From NCBI RefSeq assembly GCF_022682495.2, contig NC_071389.1:180340556-180404555 (forward strand): a stretch of 64,000 bases of DNA, written 5' to 3'. Positions 30,961-49,431 of this stretch are shown one piece after another. The DNA comes from Desmodus rotundus. Lineage: Eukaryota; Chordata; Mammalia; Chiroptera; Phyllostomidae. The translations under genes and the position numbers were made by a program. The notes beneath the pieces were generated by a model. That model had not been told where the DNA came from. It ran no database searches and was given only the letters and a program-made list of their open reading frames with translations. Positions within the stretch are counted from its first letter, which is position 1. Every line of letters begins with the position of its first letter.

Positions 30961-31850
30961 ACCTGGTTGTGGCTCGGGACGGCTGGCTGGCTCCGAGCGG
31001 GATTCGGGGACCCGGCGCCTGGGGGGGGGGGGCGGCGGCGGCCGCTCCCCCGCCCCGCTCTCCTCTTCCCGCTTCAGTCGCCGCCGCGACGCCGGCGGCG
31101 GCGGCCCCGACCCGCTCGGAGGGCGGCCCCCATCCCCCTCTCCCCCGACCTGGCCCCGATCGCTCGCGGACCCCGAGCAAATCCCGGCCCGGGCTCCCGC
31201 GCAGCCCCTCCCCGGGCCCGCCGCCTCCCCGCGGCCCCCGGAACGCCCGGGCCGCGCCGCGCGCCCCGCCGGAGGCTCCGCTCGCCCCCGCGGCCCCCGG
31301 CGCTGCTCTGCCCCGCTGCCTCCCGCTGCCTCCCGCCGCCGCCCGCGCCCGCCTCGCGCGGCCCGCACTCGCGCTACCCGCGGCCCCCTCGGAGGCCTCC
31401 GCCCGCGGCCCCCGCCCCGCCCCGGGCGGCCGTCCCCCTCGCCCCCTCCTACCCCGCCCCGCGGCCAGCGGCGCCCCCCACTGGGTCCTGGGTCGCGGCC
31501 CCCGGCCCCGGGCCCCGGCCCGACCCGGGCTGCGGGCGGGCTGCGCGGCGCGTCCGGCGACTTGCACAGGAAAGCGGCCGGCGAAGGGAGGGAGCTTGGG
31601 AGAGGGGGATGGGAGAAGGGAGGAAGAGGGAGAAGGAGGGAGCGCGGAGGAACGGGGAGAGAGGGGCCAGGAGGGAGACGCGAGGGAGGGAGAGCCAGGC
31701 GAGCTGCGAGGGGGGAGGGGGACGGAGAGGGGAGGCGCCGTGCGAGTTGGCCGCGGCCGAGGCCGAGGGGGCCCGGGGCGCGGGGAGGGGTTCGCGGAGG
31801 CGGAACGCGGGGAGCCCGCGGGCCTGGCACTGGAGAGGGCTAGGGAGGGA
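30700..31850 (-). promoter_or_regulatory. ATN1: ATN1 promoter CpG island and noncoding exon 1
   Basis: A very GC-rich block with dense CpG. On the minus strand a strong donor, CCAG followed by gtaagag, ends a candidate exon at 30963. Its 5' end is probably within the next few hundred bases upstream. Long open frames on both strands here reflect GC richness, not protein. Confidence 0.7.
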
Positions 31851-34800
31851 GGGGCTGTGGGTTGTAGGGGTAAATGTGTGGGGGAGGCAGAAGTTTGAGG
31901 GCAAAGGGGGCTATGGCAGAGGTGGGGCGGGAGGTTGCGGGTACGAGGCAGAGATTGGGGTAATGGGGTGGGATTGGAAAGATGGAGCTACATGGGGGCT
32001 TTCGGGGCAATGAAGTGTGTGATAAGAGATGAAAGAAGCTTGGGTGACAGCGTCTGTGGCAGACATGTCGGGTGAGGGAAGGTTGGGGAGGCAGTTATGA
32101 CAGAGAATGGGATGGAAGTTCGGGGTCATAAGGAGGGGAAGAAATTGAAAAAAAAATGGAGACACATACAGAAGACTGAGATTTCTGGAAGAAGGTAGAA
32201 TTTGAGGGTGACTGGTGTTGGGAAAATAATAGGAAATGTAAGAATTTGCGGGTGATGAAGGTAAGCTGGAGAGACACAAGTTCAGAGATGTCAGCTTGGA
32301 GTGAGAAAGGAAAGCAGGAGAAACCTTGAGAAGGGACAGCAGAGGTGGAGCCAGATGCATTTTCTAGGGGACCGTGGGGCTCTGGGTAGGACAGGAGGGT
32401 GGAAGACCCAGGGGTGGCTGAGCTCTGTAGGTGAGGGGGTTTCCAAGAGAGCTAAGGAGGATCTTGATAGCAAGACAAAGTAGTTAGAATGGAGTGGGTG
32501 TGGAGGGGTTGGGAATGGGTAAAGAAGATTGGAAGGAAATGTAAGATAAACATGGTCTTTGGTGGTAATATGAAAGAGGGAAGGTCAGTGATGCAGAAGA
32601 CAAGAGAGTGGAAGGGAAAGCAGGAGAAGGAAATGATAGAAATGGGGGAGGGCAAGCTCCAGTGTAGGGAAGAGATTACTTTATAGGAGTGGGACACCAC
32701 GCTTGGGCCCTCTGTCTGGCGGTGTCTCCGTTGAAGTCATCACTGATGGTACTTTGGGTCCCAGGGAAGGGGTGAGGTGGGGATTAGGCTCAAAGCATAG
32801 CCAAATCCCTAGGTGTCCTCGTTCCCCAATCCCAATCATTGTAATGAGGAGACAGTCCCCACCCCAGGCCTAAGGCTCTTTCTTCTCCTCCCACTGCTCT
32901 CCACGCAGCCTCTGACACTGTCAGTCTGCCAGCCATTCCCAGTCTTCAGCCTTGAAGCCAGCACCCCCAGCAGTCCAGCACCAGTGTCTTCTGGGCTGGC
33001 TCCCTGGCCCCACACTAAACTGCAACATCTCCCAGGACAAAGGAGCCAAGACACTGGTTGGTTTTTGGCAGACGAGAGTGGGAAGGCCAGATAGTGGGAG
33101 GGAGGCAGGCTGGGAAATAGGAAGAGCTGGAGCTGGAGTATGGATTGGGAGCCCTAATAGCTCTCCAGATTTGGGGTGGGGGTAGGGTATGTGTGAGGCC
33201 CGGACAGCCAGAGGCCAAGGGTGGACCCTGAATGTCAGGATCCCCCCAGCCTTCTGGAAAGGAAGGAGGTTGGCTCTGTAGCAACTCAGTAGATTTTGTC
33301 TCATATTTCCTTGGGCCAGGCTCAGCCAAGTTCTAGAAATACCCAAAAGCTCTAAAAAGATTCTAAAGCTCTGGGGACCCTGAACAAGAAGGCTTCCTTG
33401 GCCTAGGAAGGAATCACCACTCCTTAATCTCTTGAATTGGCAGGCACTTGACCATCCCATGCCCACCTTCTTTATTCTTTAGACCAGCTCCCTATCTCCC
33501 CCCACCCCCCAATGCTCTCCCCCATCCCAGTATCCTAGGATAGCTCCTGCTCCTAAATCCCCACCTCCCTACTTTGCTCCAAGACTCCTCCCTCCCTCTC
33601 ACCCCTCTCCCTATTACATTTCCTCCCTCTTTCTCCCTCCCTCCCTCCCTCCCTCCCCACTTCTCTGTTCAGTCTCCTGCTGGGCCCTGGCCCAGGCCCT
33701 TTCCAATTCCCTTCCAGGTTTGGTTTTTTTGTTGTTACTGTTTTTTTGGTTTTTTGTTTGTTTGTTTTTCACCACTAAGGGATGGATTAGGATGATGGCA
33801 TATCTGAGCCTAAAAGAAAAATTTAGGCATAGGTAGGAACAGAAGATGGGAGAGTCAGAAGAAAAGCCAGGACCTATCCCTTCCAATTCCTCTCCTACCT
33901 GAGGGCCAGGCTGACAGTTCAGCTTCAGGAAGCATCACACACACACCACCACCACGGCCACCCCTCACCCCAGCTCCCTCTCTGGCCCCAGCCCCCCACA
34001 ACCCACTGGTCTCCAGGCAACGGCACAAAGGGAAAGTGGAGAGAAGGGCCTAGGAAGCCCTGGCAGAGCTGGCGGTAACCCTATCCACCCAGTACCTGGG
34101 TGGTGGTGGTGGACGGGGGAGCATGGCTGCCAGAGAAGGTGACTTAGTAAGGAGGGAGAAAAGGGCAGAGGTTAGGAAATGTGGCTCCCACCAGAATAAG
34201 CCTGGTCAGTTCAGGAGTTACTAAACAAAGATGAATATAATGCACCCTAGAGAAAAGATGAATATAATGCACCAAGAGGTACGGAAAAAAGTAGTGTGCC
34301 CCAAGGGAAACAGAAAAGGCGCCAGGAGAGAAAGACGAGATGCCCGCACTGAAGCAGAGGCACAGAGGAGAGGGGCGAGAAGTTCTTCACACTGAAAATG
34401 GAGGAGGTGTCAGCGACACAGGAAGGACAGGGCAGAGAAATGGGTTCTACCGGTGCAGAACTGGAATCTTCTAGTCCTGGAGCTGGGCAGGAGGGCGGAG
34501 GAGCTCCAGGACCAGAACTGCAAGTAGAAACAGAGTGGGAGGCCCACAAAGGGAACAACCTTGAAATTCCTCCCACCCGGCCTTAGCCAGGCTCCAGTAG
34601 TGTGTCCTGCAGAACCTTGCCTCCCTCTAGTGGCCACAGCTTCCCACAGCCCCTAGTATCCAAAGTACTGCAGGGGGTCGTGGCCCCTGCTTGGTTTCTG
34701 GGTTCCCATCTCAATGCTGGGGCTCCAGAGGAGCTGAAGAGCTGTGTGGTTGGCACCCTCCTTAAAGGCTGACCCAACTGGAGGGAGTGGAGCCTGTTGA

Positions 34801-35340
34801 GTAGTTCAGGTCCTGAATCTTCAGTTTGCTGGAGGACTGTTTCCTCAGGCCCTCCTCTCCATCCCCTAGCCCCCACCTTGCAGGGAATGATAGCTGTGCA
34901 ATGCTGTTCCACCCCAGAAGCAGCCAGGGTTTTGTTTGGGAGAGCCCCAGTGTGGGAGCTGCTCTAGTTCACAGATTTATCCCTTCTTTGGTCAAGGCCC
35001 TTTGGGAACCTGAAAACACTTTGGACACCTTTCCCCCAAAATGCACATAAACACAACATTTTTTATAATTTTAGGAATTCTTGTACCAAGTTAAGAACTC
35101 CTAATTCACCTGGGGCCAAGCTTGCTGCTGAGAAGGCAGGGGCAAGGCGAACCTCACCTGGCCCAGGGTGGGGTAGGCAATGCCATCTCTTGCCACATTT
35201 GTTCTATTTGTCTTCCTCCTCCTGTGTGTGTGCCCTCCCCAGCTCTGCCCTCCAATGTCACCGCCTGCCTTCCCAGTGCTCCGCCTTCTCCCCCCCCCTA
35301 CCCCGCCACCCACGGACTGCAGTGAGACTCCTCAGACACA
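31851..35340. other. Intergenic spacer between ATN1 promoter and ENO2 3' end
   Basis: Unique purine- or pyrimidine-rich DNA with no gene or VES copy recognised. It holds a CTCC-rich microsatellite (about 33620-33658), a T-rich tract (33720-33768) and a 20-bp direct repeat (34227-34273). Confidence 0.6.
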
Positions 35341-35361
35341 ACAAGGCACTGTGATTCAGGC

Positions 35362-35367
35362 TTTAAT
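35362..35367 (-). promoter_or_regulatory. ENO2: ENO2 polyadenylation signal ATTAAA
   Basis: Plus-strand TTTAAT reads ATTAAA on the coding strand, about 830 nt past the stop codon. This predicts a 3' UTR of roughly 0.85 kb ending near 35340. Confidence 0.65.
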
Positions 35368-36193
35368 GGTGGTGCTCGATCAGCGCCACAGAGGTGTGGA
35401 ATGTGGCACAGGGAGTGAGGCGTTGCTCTGGTGCAGCTGGAGGAGGAGCGGGGAAGGTAGGGCTGGGAAGAGTTCTGGGGAAGAGCCCCCAGGTGCACAG
35501 CCCCACCTCTGGCCCCAGCCAGGCTTCAGTGAGGGGTTGGTACACCCAAAGGAACTGCCAGCAGGGCCCTTTTCTGTTAGGCTTGGCATTCCAGCAAGAC
35601 TTCCCAACCCAGGCCATCTCAGAATCTACAGCCACGTGAGATACAGACCCCAGTGCCCCCACCTCCAGTCAGGCCAGTTTTTAGCCCTGGAGTTATGGGG
35701 AAATGATTAATTAATTAACAGGATGAATGAATGAATAAATAAACAAACAAACAACATGACACACTAAAACCTTAGGCCAGGCACGCCCAGCAGCCAGCAC
35801 ACCCCTCCACCTCAGCACTGTGCAGCACCTGGCTCGTCCGCAACATGGAAAACACATGGACCCAACGCAGAGCACAAGTGACGCGTGGCCCCTCTCCAAA
35901 CACCTCGGCCACCAGCCCTGATGCTCCCATCACAGACCGTGCTCATTCTTCCATGGACCCCCTTGTAATCCTAGGTCCTTGGCCAGTCTTTGAGGAGCAG
36001 GAACAGGAAGGAAGGGAAAGTGAAGAGTGTGGAACCCGAGGGGGAAAGCAGAGACAGCAGGGGTGGGAGGAGCCCAGGAGCAGTGCAGCAGGTCAGGTCA
36101 GCCAGGGTGTCCGAGGTGAAGTATCACAGAGCAGGACAGGAAGGGGCTCCAGGACAATGGGAGGGGGCCCAAGTCTCCAGGCAGGTAGAGGGA

Positions 36194-42143
<5,950 letters not shown>

Positions 42144-42469
42144 GATGGCTGGGATCTCCTTGGGTGGAAGGGAAGTGAGGAGAAAGGTAAGAGGCTTAGA
42201 GGGGCGGAGCCTGAGGTCAGTGGGAGGGGCCAGAAGCTGGGCAGGGTGGGAAAGCGGTTACTGCAGTGGGTGGGGGGTGGGGAGGAGCAGGCTGCTGCCG
42301 TCGGCTGTGGAAGCTGTAGAAGGGATTCCCCCCACCCCTCCTTCGGGGAGAGAAGGTCACTGCAGTGAGGAAGGGGAGGTCACTGCAGTGGGAGGCGGGG
42401 TAACACCCAACGTTGGGGTGGGAGGACACCGCAGTGAGGAGTAGAGGGGCCCGGCAGGGGTTCCCTCGT

Positions 42470-43520
42470 CCCCTCAGCCGCTTCGGCAGCCAGCTGGTGG
42501 GGTTCCCCCAGATCTCCTCCGAGCAGAATGGCTGCCAGGTTTGCCTTTCTCGTTGAAGCCAAGAAGAGGATTGTGTGGTCTAAACAGCCCGAGCCTTTCC
42601 TGCGGAGCCCCCATCCCACCCAACTCAACGCCCAGTCCCCACGCCAAGGCCCCAGTCCCTGTCCGCACAGATGCGCGGCGGAGAAGCCGGAGAGGGTCCT
42701 GGGAAAGGCTCGCCGTCCCGGGTGTCGCCGGGGGAGGGAGGGGGGAGACGGCAGGGTTGGGCCCGTCCTCCAGCTGCCGCTGGACAAATTCTCCACTCGC
42801 CACCCCGAGCGGGGCGACGTGCGGCGGAGTGGGGGAGAGGCAGGAGTCCGGGGATGCTGCCGAAGGGTGGGAGCAGCCATCTCCCCAGATGCAAATCCAA
42901 GAGGACGAGCCCGGATAAAAACGCACGGCCGGGGGGACCCCGAACTTCGTGTCGACGGAACCCGAGGCGGAGCGGAGCGTGGGGAGAGGGGAGGGCAGGG
43001 TGCAGGGCTGGCGCCCAAATGAGGAGGGGGTGACAGCCAGAAGCCGAGAGAAGCTTTCGGGGAAGGCGGGGAAGGAGGGCGCGGGGGAGGCGCGGGTGAC
43101 AGCAGGTGCGCAGCGCCCGGGGGAAGAGATGCGCGCGGGCCCGGCGAGCGGGGCGGGGCGGGGCGGCCGGGGATGCGCCGGAGGGGTGCAGGGGCCCGGC
43201 CGGGCTTCACCTCGGGGCTGCAGACTCAGGCGGCGGCGGTGGCTGCGGCAGCGGCGGCAGTGGCGGCGGCGCAGAGAGAGCGGGAGTGGCGGCGACTGCG
43301 GCTCCCGGGCGGGCGGCAGGCGGCGGACGGGGGAGGCGCCGATAGGGCCGGGCCGGCGCATGTGACCCGGAGCCCCCGATGAGTCAGGAGCCGCGGGTGG
43401 AGGCGCACGTAGGAGCGCGGGTGGGGGGCCGACAGGGGTGTGGTGGGGGAGGGCTGGGGGCGACCAAGAGCCCGCCTCTCCCGGCGCCCACGCGAGCTCC
43501 TGCTCACGTCTCGACCACCT
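42470..43520 (-). promoter_or_regulatory. ENO2: ENO2 promoter CpG island and noncoding exon 1
   Basis: A GC- and CpG-rich block. On the minus strand a GCC/CGC-rich leader runs into CTGCAGCCCCGAG followed by gtgaag, a donor that ends exon 1 at 43211. The transcription start is probably near 43300-43350. No TATA box was located. Confidence 0.7.
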
Positions 43521-43642
43521 GGGAAGTAGCAGGTACAGGCTCATCGAGGAATCTGCGTCCTGAGGCCGCTACAGCCAGGGAAGCCGGTGTCAGACTCCCC
43601 ATCTTACAAACCCGGTCAGACACAAGAGTATCAAAATGTCTC

Positions 43643-43648
43643 TTTATT
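43643..43648 (-). promoter_or_regulatory. LRRC23: Probable LRRC23 polyadenylation signal AATAAA
   Basis: Plus-strand TTTATT, about 960 nt past the LRRC23 stop and about 300 bp from the inferred ENO2 start. The 3' UTR between may be continuous or spliced; sequence alone does not decide. Confidence 0.5.
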
Positions 43649-44604
43649 GGAAAACAGAGCTGTTCTTGACACCCCAGCCCCCTCTCCCCCCGCAGCCCCT
43701 CTGCAGCCAACTCTACCCACATCCCCTGGGCCCGTCCAGGCTTTGCTCCTACCAGACCTGCCAGAGGGATGCCGGCTGCCATGCTCTCTGTAGAGCTCAG
43801 GCCCTCCGACCCCGCTGCCCAGGTGCCCACAGTCTGGGCTGCAGGCGGTGATGAATCCCCAGGTCTGGGGCAAGAGAAGGCATGCTCTGTCTCCGCATGA
43901 GGGTGTGCGTTTGGTGACCCCTGCTAACGGAGTCTTCTCAGGTCTTGGGGCCAGTATCTCTGATCCTCTGGAGGAAGAGGACAGAAGTAAACCCTCTGGG
44001 CCCTACTGCATTCTCAGCACTGCCTCTGCCCCCATCTCAAATGCCCCGCAGCTATACTTTGCTGGGCGCATCTCCGCAGGCTCTTCCTGCCTCACCCTGC
44101 CCTCCTTTCTTCCCCCAACTGTGTCCTGTTATTTTTAGCTTCAGATTTTTAGTGCAGGATCTTTCTCTTCTGCTAGGCTCAGCTGCATTCCTCAGACGCC
44201 ACCTCCCTTCCCCACCACTGTCTTGCCCCAGACCTGGCCTTTCCAGCTGGTCTTCACTCTAGGTCAGGTGTGGCTGTGCACCCCACACCAACACCTCTGC
44301 CTGCCTCCCCAGTTCTTTTCACTCATTCTTCTGGCTTCCTGATGTATTTCCTAAGCCTTTTCTCAGCTCCAGGATCCTGGGTCCTGCTGGCTCTTTCTTC
44401 TCACTCTGAGACACCCCTTGACTCCTAACCCTGGTCTCTCCAAGGGTTCTCCTTGCCTTTTTCCTTCTTCACCCACCTCCTCCTATAGCAACTCCTTTCT
44501 CCCGCTATGTGCCAGGCCCTTGGCCTCCTCTTCCTGCCTCCCTGCCTCCCTGCCGGCTTCCTTACTATCCTTGAAGGCCAGAAGAACTGCTTCTACATCG
44601 GTGG

Positions 44605-47600
44605 CTAATCCATTTCCTCGTACTGCTCAGGCTCAGCCTCCTGCTCCTGCTCCTCCTTCATCCTCTGACGAATCTCATTGGCCTCAGCCCGATCCTCCTC
44701 CTCGAAGAACTCCTTGTCCAGACGTTCCAGCTGCGGCATCTGCACCAGGGCCTCCTGGCGGTAGTCGTTCTCATCTGTGCATGGGTTGTCCAGCAGCACC
44801 AAGGCTCGAAGCTTGGGCAGGTCCCGAAGCTTGGCAAACTCCTGCAGGTTGCTTATGAGATTGCCCCTGCCAGTATGGTCAGGAGGTGTTCACTGGGTTT
44901 TGGAGGCCATCTGCCAGGAATGGGGTCTCTAGGGGAGTCTTCCATGGGCTCCACTTTCCCTAGAAATACTCTGTATGGATTGGTCTGCCTAGCATTGACA
45001 GACTTGCTGCAGAGATGCTGTCCAGCCCCAGTCCTGTCCTGTTTCTGCCCTTCAAGGAATCCCTAAGTACCATATTCTATTCTATGATGTGTCATATTTA
45101 TCTTTTGAAGCAGCAAAGCTAGGTCACAGCCCTGTCTTCCAGATGGGGAGCAGGGGGGAAATCTCCTTTGCAAGGATAGACTTTGTGTCTATGACAACCA
45201 GTCAGAGGTTGGAAGATAGGACTTGGCCAGTGGAGAAGGAACTGAGACTGAAGCTCAAGGTGGTGGGTGCCATGTTGGTGCTCCCCACCGAAAGGAACCT
45301 AGAGATAGGGATGGGCTGGGACCTCTCCGCCTAAAGAACAAACTTCATCTCTTAATATGCCTCATTATACGGTATTCTGTGTTTATTTTCATGTTCTTGC
45401 TTCAAGCCTTTATAAGATCAGGTTTCAATGTTTCACCTTATCCCAGTGAAGGTGCTGACCCTCACGCCCGTTTCGCACTGGTAACACAGCGTGCACATTG
45501 TGCTGGACTGCTCTGTGCCTCGCCGGAGGGTTAGCATCTTTGGCCCCAGAGGCACCTCCTAGTCATGGAGGCAAGGCATCTCCACAGCACTTACTTCCAA
45601 ACCTCCCAGTGAACAGTCGCTGAGAAGGGTCCACTATCCCTGTTTAGACTATTAACAGGAAAACAGAAGTCCCTACACCCAACCAGACCAATGTGGCAGA
45701 GCTAATTAGCAAGAGATTGCTCCATGAATTAAAGTTGGAGTTGGGGTTCAAGGTGATACCACCTCTCCCTACTTGGAGATTCTGTTTCCATTGCCAGCCT
45801 TGACTGAGGATGCCCTGTTACTAAGGAGGCAGTTTCCTTACATCTTTGCTTAATAAACACACATAAAATCCTCCCTCAGACAAGAGGGGCTGAACGAAAA
45901 TGCCCCTGACCCCTAGTGCTTTTCTCTCTAGAGATTTCCTTTCAAGGATTTTTCCCTGCTCACATCTCAGTGCAACTTATGTGTGTGTGGGGGGGGGTTG
46001 TTTGTTTTTATCAGTAAGGGGGCCTTACAGGTGGGGCTCTGGATAAGAGAGGCAAGAAATGGGAAGGGGACTTGGGGTCCAGGACATGGAGAAGCAGAGC
46101 AGAAACTTATGTGGGTTAGGACCAAAACAATAGAGCTGGAGCCAGTCTGAGTCCCTTCAGCACAGGGACCATCTGGGTTCCTTCAGGTCTTCCTGAAACA
46201 CAGAACAAGGCCTGACACACGGCATGTTCTCCACAACTGTGGAGTGAATGCATAAGGATTTGGGGGTCTCAGACTCTAAAGATCTTAGTGTTGAGTTGCA
46301 GTTAGGGCTGAATGCAGAAGAAAGTAAGGAAAGGAGGGATGAGGATCAGGATGGAGGATGAGGTGAGAATCTTGGAGTGGGCTAGGATTGGGGGACTGGG
46401 GCGAGGGAAGAACACACGGTCAGTCAGTCAAAAGCTACTCCTGGTCAGGGGTAGGAGCAAGGTGGGGCCTGGAGGGGGTGCATACCTCAGGTTGAGGTAC
46501 TGCAGTGATTTCATTTCCTTGGAGAAGCCGCTCAGAGTTTCAATCTGGTTGTCTCGAAGGTGCAAGCTAGTGAGATTACTTAGGTACTCCAAGCCCTCCA
46601 CCTTCTTCAACATGTTCTGCGCCTACACTCCAGGATACAGTAGATATATTGGGAGAAGGGAGAAGGGTAAGGAAGGAAGGAAGAAAAGTCAGAAAGAGAT
46701 GCAGCCTGGTTGGTGTGGCTCAATGGACTGAGGGCCAGACTCCAAAGCAAAGGGTCACCTGTTCAATTCCCAGACAGGGTACATGCCTGGGTTGCGGTCC
46801 AGGTCCCCAGTAGGGGATGTGGGAGAGACAGCCACACACTGATGTTTCTCTCTCTCTCTTCCTCTCTCCCTCCCCCTCTCTCTAAAAATAATTTTAAAAA
46901 TCTTTAAAAAAAGAGAAAGAGATGCAGCAAAAGAGGAAATCTAAGAGGTTAATAGGGAGGGGTGTAGGAGAGGAGTGGAAGGGGATAGAGATTGGTGATG
47001 CAAATAAAGAAATCCAAGAAAAGCCTGGCTGGTGTGGCTCAGTGGATTCAGTGCTGGCTTGAGAACCAAAGGGTCGGTGGTTCAATTCCCAGTCAGGGCA
47101 CATGTCTGGGTTTTGGGCCAGGTTCCTGGTAGGGGGCACACCAGAGGCAACCACACATTGATGTTTTTCTCCCTCTCTTTCTCCTTCCCTTCTCTTCTCT
47201 CTAAAAATAAATAAATAAAATCTTAAAAAAAAAAAAGAAATACAAGAGAAACTGCCAGTCCAGAGAAAGGTCAGCAGTAATTCCCTATTGACTGCCTATC
47301 TCCCCAAAGCTGCCTCTGACTAAGGAGGTCATGCTTCAACCAACCCCCAGGTCTAAGAGCCCCACTGCTCTCCTGGGGAGAAATGGCTTCAGCACCATCC
47401 AGGAATGAGGAAGCTCAAGAGTCTAAATGACTACACATTTAAGTGGCCTCCTTAGCCTGATGCCCGTACCTCAGTTATGGCACATTATGCAAAGCAGACT
47501 ATTTCTATGTTACCCTGCATTATGTATTAACAGCCCTGCTGTCTGGTCAGCAGTTTGTCTGCTTTAACTTTGCATCGCCACAGCATCTGGCATCAAGTAA

Positions 47601-49431
47601 GGGCTCAATAAATGGTACCAATTATCATTATGATGGTAAAGTTAGTAGCTGAGCCTACTAGAAGCCAGGCATCCTGGCCCCCAGGATAGTGCCCTCTTCC
47701 CTGCACCCACCCCCCTCTGACCCAGCAAGCTACCAGGAAGAGGTTCTTCAGCTTAGGAAGGTTGAGTCCCATCGTGCTTTCCAGTTGGTTTCCTCGAAGC
47801 TCCAGTGTGTGTAGGCTGATCAGTTTTTGGGGGTCCAGGCCTGTCACCATGCGGATGTGGTTCCCTGAGGAGCAGGAGGGTGTCGAGAGCTCAAAGGGCT
47901 ACTCCAAAATGTTCAGCAGCAAAGCCTAAGTTTTGGAAGACACTGCATCCTTCTCTCCCTCTAATGCCAGGTAGATATGAGGAGAGGCAGGTCCAGGTTT
48001 AACATCTTCCTCAAGTCTTTGCTCAATTATAAGCTTTTCAATGATGCTTGTCCTAACCAACCCGTTTGAAAACGCCACCCGTGCCCACCCACTCACTTAT
48101 TTTACCCTGATCTATTTTCTCCATGGCACATATCTCCTTTTGACTCAGCGTATAAGTTTTCTTACTGTGTGTATTGTGTCCACTGTCTGTCTCCCCCATC
48201 TAGATTGTACGCTGCATGACAACAGGACTACTTTTTTGTTCACTGTTTTCTCTCCAGTACATAGAACTGCCATAATGAATCATAATGTGTCTGAGCGAAT
48301 AAACAAATGAATGCAAATTGCTGTGTGGCACAGCCATGGACCACATTGCCCACCTCTGTTGACCCCAGACTAGGAAGGAAAGAATCTGTGAAGCCCATCC
48401 TAAGGACCTACCTTTGAGATTCAGGATGCCCAGAAGAGGATGACAGATGCCCTCAGTGTCAGTAATCTGATTATAGGCAAAACTGGCAATCTGCAGGTAG
48501 GGCAGTTCATTCAGCTGGGCACTCCGGAGCCGGTTGCCATCAGCCTTGAGCCAGAGCAGGTGGGTGAGGTGATTGAGTGGAGACAAGTCTGTCAGATGGT
48601 TCTCAGAAACATCCACATAACGCAGATGGATGTAGTAACGCAGCAAGGAGATGTCTGTCAGATCTCTAGGAGATGGCAGAGGCCATGGTTAAGGTAAGAA
48701 TCCAGCAAGGGCTGGCAGAGGTGCTAAAGCAGAGGGCAACATGGATATGGCTTATAATGGGGAGAGGAATGAGTGGCAGATGGGAGAGGTGAGGGGAGAA
48801 GAGAAGGTGGCTGGGTTCTTAATAGTGGGCAAGGATCTTGTGTCTGAGAAGGGCTGAGACCTTACACTCTGAAGAACGAGCGAGGGAGTCCAGTAGGAAT
48901 CCCCACATCCCCGCTCACAGCCTCCAATCCCCAGGCCAGCCCTGACACAAGGAGACTCAGAGCTGCTGAAAAGTAAATTCTATCCTTCCCTCCCACTGGG
49001 CCAGGATGAGAGAGATCTGAACTCTCAGCCAAAACACCCAGGAATGAGGATGAGAAGGAAGATTGGGCCCTACAACCTCAGTCCTCTTCTGCACCACTCC
49101 CCCAAATGCACCTGTCTTTAACCTCCAGCTTGGCATAAGCATGGGCCAGTCCATTTCCAGTCTTACAGAGCATAGAAAGCCCTTCCTTCATCATGTCCTC
49201 CGTGAGGGGGTTGAGAGTCCACTGCTGGAGGAAGTAGAGTCAGGCATCCCTTTCCACTCCAACCCTGTCCTTAGCCCTAGGACCCCTTCGCTTCCGTGCT
49301 CTCACTTCCTCAGAGCCGGCTTCCTCCTCTTTCCTGTCATCCTCCCACTCCTCCGTCTCCTTCTCATCTTCTTCCCTTTCCAGATCATCCTGGTCTGGCT
49401 CAAAATCTTCCAGATCCTCTTCATCTGACAT
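44605..49431 (-). CDS. LRRC23: LRRC23, leucine-rich repeat flagellar/ciliary protein
   Basis: Leucine-rich repeat protein of sperm flagella and motile cilia, reported as part of the radial spoke RS3 head. Six coding exons: 49431-49306, about 49221-49112 (or from 49224), 48665-48412, 47864-47734, 46622-46486, 44866-44605. They sum to 1020 nt (339 aa) or 1023 nt, close to the human 343 aa. It begins MSDEEDLEDFEPDQDD, a highly acidic N-terminal segment. Repeats follow with the LxxLxLxxN pattern, for example LRYVDVSENHLTDLSPL, LHTLELRGNQLESTMGL, LTSLHLRDNQIETLSGF and LQYLNLRGNLISNL, then a capping region LVLLDNPCTDENDYR and a charged helical tail rich in Glu and Gln. The tail end (EQYEEMD) differs from the human one. 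The 3' UTR probably runs to AATAAA at 43643-43648, just in front of the ENO2 promoter. Confidence 0.95.
46706..46913 (+). mobile_element. VES SINE in LRRC23 intron
   Basis: Flanked by a perfect 15-bp target-site duplication AGAAAGAGATGCAGC (46691-46705 and 46914-46928), so probably fairly recent. Confidence 0.93.
47022..47233 (+). mobile_element. VES SINE in LRRC23 intron
   Basis: Second VES about 110 bp beyond the previous one, same orientation. Near-perfect duplication AAAGAAATCCAAGA / AAAGAAATACAAGA on the two sides. Confidence 0.92.
48000..48315 (+). mobile_element. L2 LINE 3' fragment in LRRC23 intron
   Basis: L2-like TCCTCAAGTCTTTGCTC, TCTGTCTCCCCCATCTAGAT and a closing AATAAACAAATGAATG. 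Confidence 0.7.

Noticed and set aside
30034..32013. Very long open frames on both strands around the ATN1 CpG island (up to about 660 codons)
   Set aside because: High GC removes stop codons. The translations are Pro/Arg/Gly noise without domains, and several overlapping frames on both strands are equally open.
42474..43544. Long minus-strand open frame (about 350 codons) over the ENO2 promoter
   Set aside because: Low-complexity Pro/Arg/Ser translation in a CpG island; the noncoding ENO2 exon 1 explains the region.
42148..44100. RE1/NRSE silencer expected for ENO2
   Set aside because: No convincing match to the bipartite RE1 consensus seen around exon 1 or intron 1 by eye; TCTCAGCACTGCCTCTGCC near 44014 is too weak.
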